Below are positions 60,330-64,000 of a DNA stretch of 64,000 nucleotides, one piece after another (within the stretch, counting starts at the first letter, position 1; the number at the start of each line of letters is the position of its first letter). Origin of the DNA: Owenia fusiformis (Eukaryota > Annelida > Polychaeta > Sabellida > Oweniidae); the NCBI GenBank assembly GCA_903813345.2, contig CAIIXF020000003.1:8561912-8625911 (forward strand). Reading direction: 5' to 3'. The notes below the pieces were generated by a model. That model did no database searches, was not told the DNA's origin, and saw only the letters and a list, made by a program, of their open reading frames with translations. The translations under genes were made by a program, and so were the position numbers.

Positions 60330-61180
60330 ACCCATTTGTGCCATGTATCAGATCAATGAAAAAGCCACAAATGCTTTCTCCAGCACTGTTGCCTGGTTTG
60401 GCCCTGTCCTTTCAACTCTCATCCTGTATTGCAATAGGCTGTGCACATTGAGATTGACTTGATTCCCTTTATAAAAAGCAAACAATGTAGATCTCCACAT
60501 TAACACCTTTCCAATATAATACGAAATTTTTTAGCTCAGTTGCTGCAAGAACATAAAGTGTAACCTAAATGACAAGATAATAGTATAATAATGATCATGA
60601 TACTTATAAATTCCTTTAATCTTTCTTAGCAATTTGATATTTTGGATTAAACAAGAAAAGTTAATTTTATGTGCTCAACCAAACGTAACATTTCAAAACA
60701 AAATACCTGCTCAATCTGGACTGCACGTTTGGTGTATATAAATACAAGCAAGTATTAAAGTAAACAGCCAATAACAAGTCACTTTACATGTAATAATATT
60801 AAATAACCAAACATTTTTATAATTGATGATCATCATTCCAAAGTCAGTCCTGGAAACTCAAAGTCTCCATGAGATTGGTTTAATCTTCCTTCAAGTAGCT
60901 CCTTGCTCTCCCCCAGGAGGGAATCCCTAAGTAATGAATGGATGTGAGGGGATACAATATTATAAGCAGACATGGATCTCTTCTCTGTGTCCATATCTTT
61001 TGTCATAGTTATACATGCTCTTCATTCAGATTCTTTTTGAGTGAACTGTTCACTATTCAATCTCAAAAATAATATGAATAAGCTCTCCTCTAATTAGCCT
61101 TATGTAATATATTCCCATCACAATAATCAGCCTAGATGAGGTTTTTATTATTAAATTGTTGACCAAATTCGAATATTTTT
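60330..61180. other. Insertion sequence in A'', no gene seen
   Basis: This stretch is absent from copies 1 and 2. It is AT-rich, and its right end shows a short tandem duplication (AGCCTAGATGAGGTTTTT at about 61130 and 61182) at the point where block A resumes. Confidence 0.5.
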
Positions 61181-61639
61181 CAGCCTAGATGAGGTTTTTT
61201 ATTAAATTTTTGACCAAATTCAAATAACAAGGGCTTGCAACATGTAATTAAATGAGGTAACAAAGGTCTTTATTAATTTTTAGAAAAGTGTAGGTTATTT
61301 TTGCAGGTTGCTTGTTGTCTTGTCAACCCCATAGCTCTGCCAGTACATTTGTCAAGTGAGTCCATGTAGCTTGTTGTTGAATAAATAGTGTCCATTGTGT
61401 TGAACACTTGTATTATTCATCAGTGTTCTAATCCTTTTCCTGCACACATCTCTTGCAGAAATGTTTGAAAAATATAATTTTAGTATATTTGTCAAAAGCA
61501 ATAATTGATTCTAAAATTGCCAAAGTTTGTAAACTTGCTCAATGTTAAATCTTGCATGATAAAGTTAAACCCAGTTTTTCTGAATCATTTTTTCAATTCC
61601 TTAAACTGAGAATGAAATTTACTATCATCGTGTTTTACT

Positions 61640-61940
61640 TTAGAATTCACTGTTTTCTGCCATTGTTTTGTCAATTTCATGGTATTCTTCAAGAATATCA
61701 TGGTGACATTTTGATATTGCAAGCAAGATATGCAAATATGAGGGCATACATCTTTTACTGGAATGGATCGGAATATTGTTGTTTATTACATTGTTGTAGA
61801 GAGAGGCTTTGCTAATTACCCCATGACCCCATTTTTTAAATCTCCTACAGTCTGGTTTAAAAGATAGAAGAGTATGTAATGGATTATTGGGTTCTATGTC
61901 ACCTAATGAATGAGCAAGGTATTTGTGTTGAATATGGTCT
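61640..61940 (-). pseudogene. GDQAF exon, copy 3, internally deleted
   Basis: The minus-strand frame HKYLAHSLGDIEPNNPLHT, FKPDCRRFKKWGHGVISKAS matches 7013-7398, but the Cys-rich GYLRHFCLWC part is missing (about 56 bp). Confidence 0.45.
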
Positions 61941-64000
61941 CCTGTCATTGTAAGTTATATTCTCTTCTCTTTTTCATATTAATATTGCTCAATATTAAGA
62001 TAAGAAATTTAGTGATCATTATCACAATTGTTTGCATGTTTTAGGAGGTATCTCTGATTTTTGCATAAGAAAAAACTTTTGTATTATATTTTGAGTTTTG
62101 ATTCACGGTATTGCACACATGGATGTAGAATTGAAATTAGACTTGCCCATGATCCCCCAGAAGTTTCAACATGACTAGTATCTTTGTCCATTTTCATATT
62201 CCACTTATCTTCGTCTATACCAATATTCCACTTGAGTATTCCTGCTCGATAGTACAAGTTCTGAATTACTTCAAAATACATAATTAATTAAACAAATCTT
62301 ACCTTATTGATTTGAGGATGTGTGAAATAGCAATATGTAACTCAGTGGAATATCATCACATGATCACAAAAAGGATATCCTTAGAATCCTGTCAGGTTGA
62401 ACTTTGTATAATGCAGCGATTGAGTACCGCCTGATTTTGTTGTTCTGAACCAACTCGCTCCCCATTCAAGGATAGTAATGTCTTTCTGTTTATGATTTCT
62501 TGATTTTTGTGCTCAACATACTTGCCTATAGTTTCCCCTTACTTGGGCATTATTACTTCCTATAATGCCTCAAAGGTGAATTGCTCTACAACCTTCTGCT
62601 TCTGTTTGAGCATAGGCTTATTCTCTCCTCCAATTTCCAAAATCTGCTCTAAGTCTGGCTGTTTTTCACTCAAAATTGCACAATGTTTACCTTGATCATG
62701 GGAATCAGCACTTCACTACACTTCACTTGACTAGCTATTTTACTGACCTCAAAGCCTTTAGATTCTAGCTACATCAATTATCTCTCATCAGATTTTCTCC
62801 ATTGTTCTTAATGATACATCATCATATATGCCTGAGGTCTTACATCAATATAGCCCAAGCTTGCAGGATTAATAACCTTGCTGTTAAAATTCAAAGGAAT
62901 GACTATGATAAGTCTGTTGCAGACTCTTCAAGGAACATCAATTGTTAATTAAGTATCATTCAGGATCAGTCATGCGTAATAAGAAATTCTGACATTTTTT
63001 TTCATTGTCTTGTACTTTCTCCAAAAATCAGTTGTTGGTTCCTACTTTATTATATCCAAGCTTCTTCTGGGGAAAACGTTTCACAGCCTGGGCATTTTAT
63101 CAGTAAATACATTGTCCAAGTTATGTTTAAATTTGGGCATATCATCAAAAAGACAATTTTGCATGTATTTATTTTACTGTATTGCATTACATTTTCTATT
63201 GAAAAACCAAATATGTTTCAATTATCTTCATTTTCTAAAATTTGTTTACAAGAACTTCAGACACCAAACGTAGCTCTGTTTGTTTACAATGAGGTTACAA
63301 AACTATTTTTCCCAAATAATTTTATATGATATTTTATTTTAAACAAAACAATTCAACATGAGTTGGGTAATAAAAATGCCTGGTCAAATAACTTAAAATC
63401 TTTGACATCCCATCTTAGCTGCCTAATGTTTTAATAAAACCAAGAAGTTTTAGCTGTTTGAAATCCCCTGTGTTTTCACATATCAATCACATCCTCCATA
63501 TACTTCAATAAAACCCCAATTTCCTCATTGTGAACACCTGTGTATATGGCAATAAAAACATGAAACGCTGACATCCATGTTTGAATGTTATGGAAGGATT
63601 GAGGTTTTGAATGGTTCAACAAAATATTGAATGTGTTGATCACCATTCCCAAGTAATGACTTTAGAATATTTACCATTGCATATTGAAAACAATTGCTGT
63701 TAATAAGTTCACCCATTCACTTGAATCTGAATGTTTTAATGTTATGTAATAGTCTGTTTACATCATGCTTTAAAGTTGATGACCTGGATAATTTGACCTA
63801 TCAAAGATTAAGTTCTATTACTCCTTTCAAATTTGACCCCACATGCTCCAGAGATTTCATGCTTGATTCAGATGACTAATCCAGAGGACAAGCTTTCTTC
63901 AAGCCTTACAAAGTATGGTGAAACAACATGTCACCGGATTGCTCAAATAAAGACTTGACACTTTTCTTTTAAATTGTCTTTTACCAAAATTAGATTTCTT

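Larger units (their letters stand above)
55243..64000. repeat. Segmental duplication block A, copy 3 (A''), cut by window end
   Basis: Same order and orientation as copies 1 and 2, most diverged from them in the 62.9-64.0 kb part. An insertion of about 1.65 kb (59.53-61.18 kb) carries a Piwi exon and a LINE piece. Confidence 0.85.

Overview
The window looks like animal nuclear DNA. It is AT-rich, has no operons, and its open frames are short and broken. Several of them are bounded by convincing GT-AG splice sites, including introns of only about 95 bp. Decayed non-LTR retrotransposons, a Crypton/KIAA1958-like tyrosine-recombinase N-terminus, repeated N-terminal exons of a Piwi-type Argonaute, and a TGTCCCCACCA-ended element carrying a GTCC/GTCTG tract point to an invertebrate. 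A mollusc or other lophotrochozoan is my best guess; this is inference, not proof. No complete, intact gene is visible.

The large-scale structure is a decayed tandem segmental duplication in the order A-B-A'-B'-A''. Block A lies at about 2.47-11.14 kb, 25.52-34.57 kb and 55.24-64.0 kb (the last is cut by the window end). Block B lies at about 17.65-25.52 kb and 47.64-54.39 kb. The spacers between A and B differ. The first (11.1-17.6 kb) holds degenerate roughly 400-bp repeats, a LINE 3' end, an 84-bp minisatellite, a truncated and reordered A fragment, and the Crypton-like exon. The second (34.6-47.6 kb) holds a 206-bp tandem repeat, two to three copies of another unknown exon set, a LINE reverse-transcriptase fragment, and the TGTCCCC element.

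Block A carries exon-like segments on the minus strand, apparently from one unknown multi-exon gene. From 5' to 3' these are a 155-bp exon, a 250-bp exon, several broken ones, a roughly 541-bp exon with an in-frame TGA kept in all three copies, a roughly 195-bp Cys-ended exon, and a tandem array of 149-151-bp exons (3, 5 and 4 copies in A, A' and A''). Block B carries plus-strand pieces: an Asn/Lys-rich unknown reading frame followed by a Piwi N-terminal exon. Related Piwi exon pieces also sit inside A' and A''. The first 1.3 kb holds a separate minus-strand C2H2/coiled-coil gene remnant.

The copies differ by frameshifts, microinversions, deletions and a tract of near-identity between A and A'. 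This suggests repeated duplication, gene conversion and decay. Nearly everything coding here reads as pseudogene or isolated exon. Gene models are by eye and need transcripts or homology searches.
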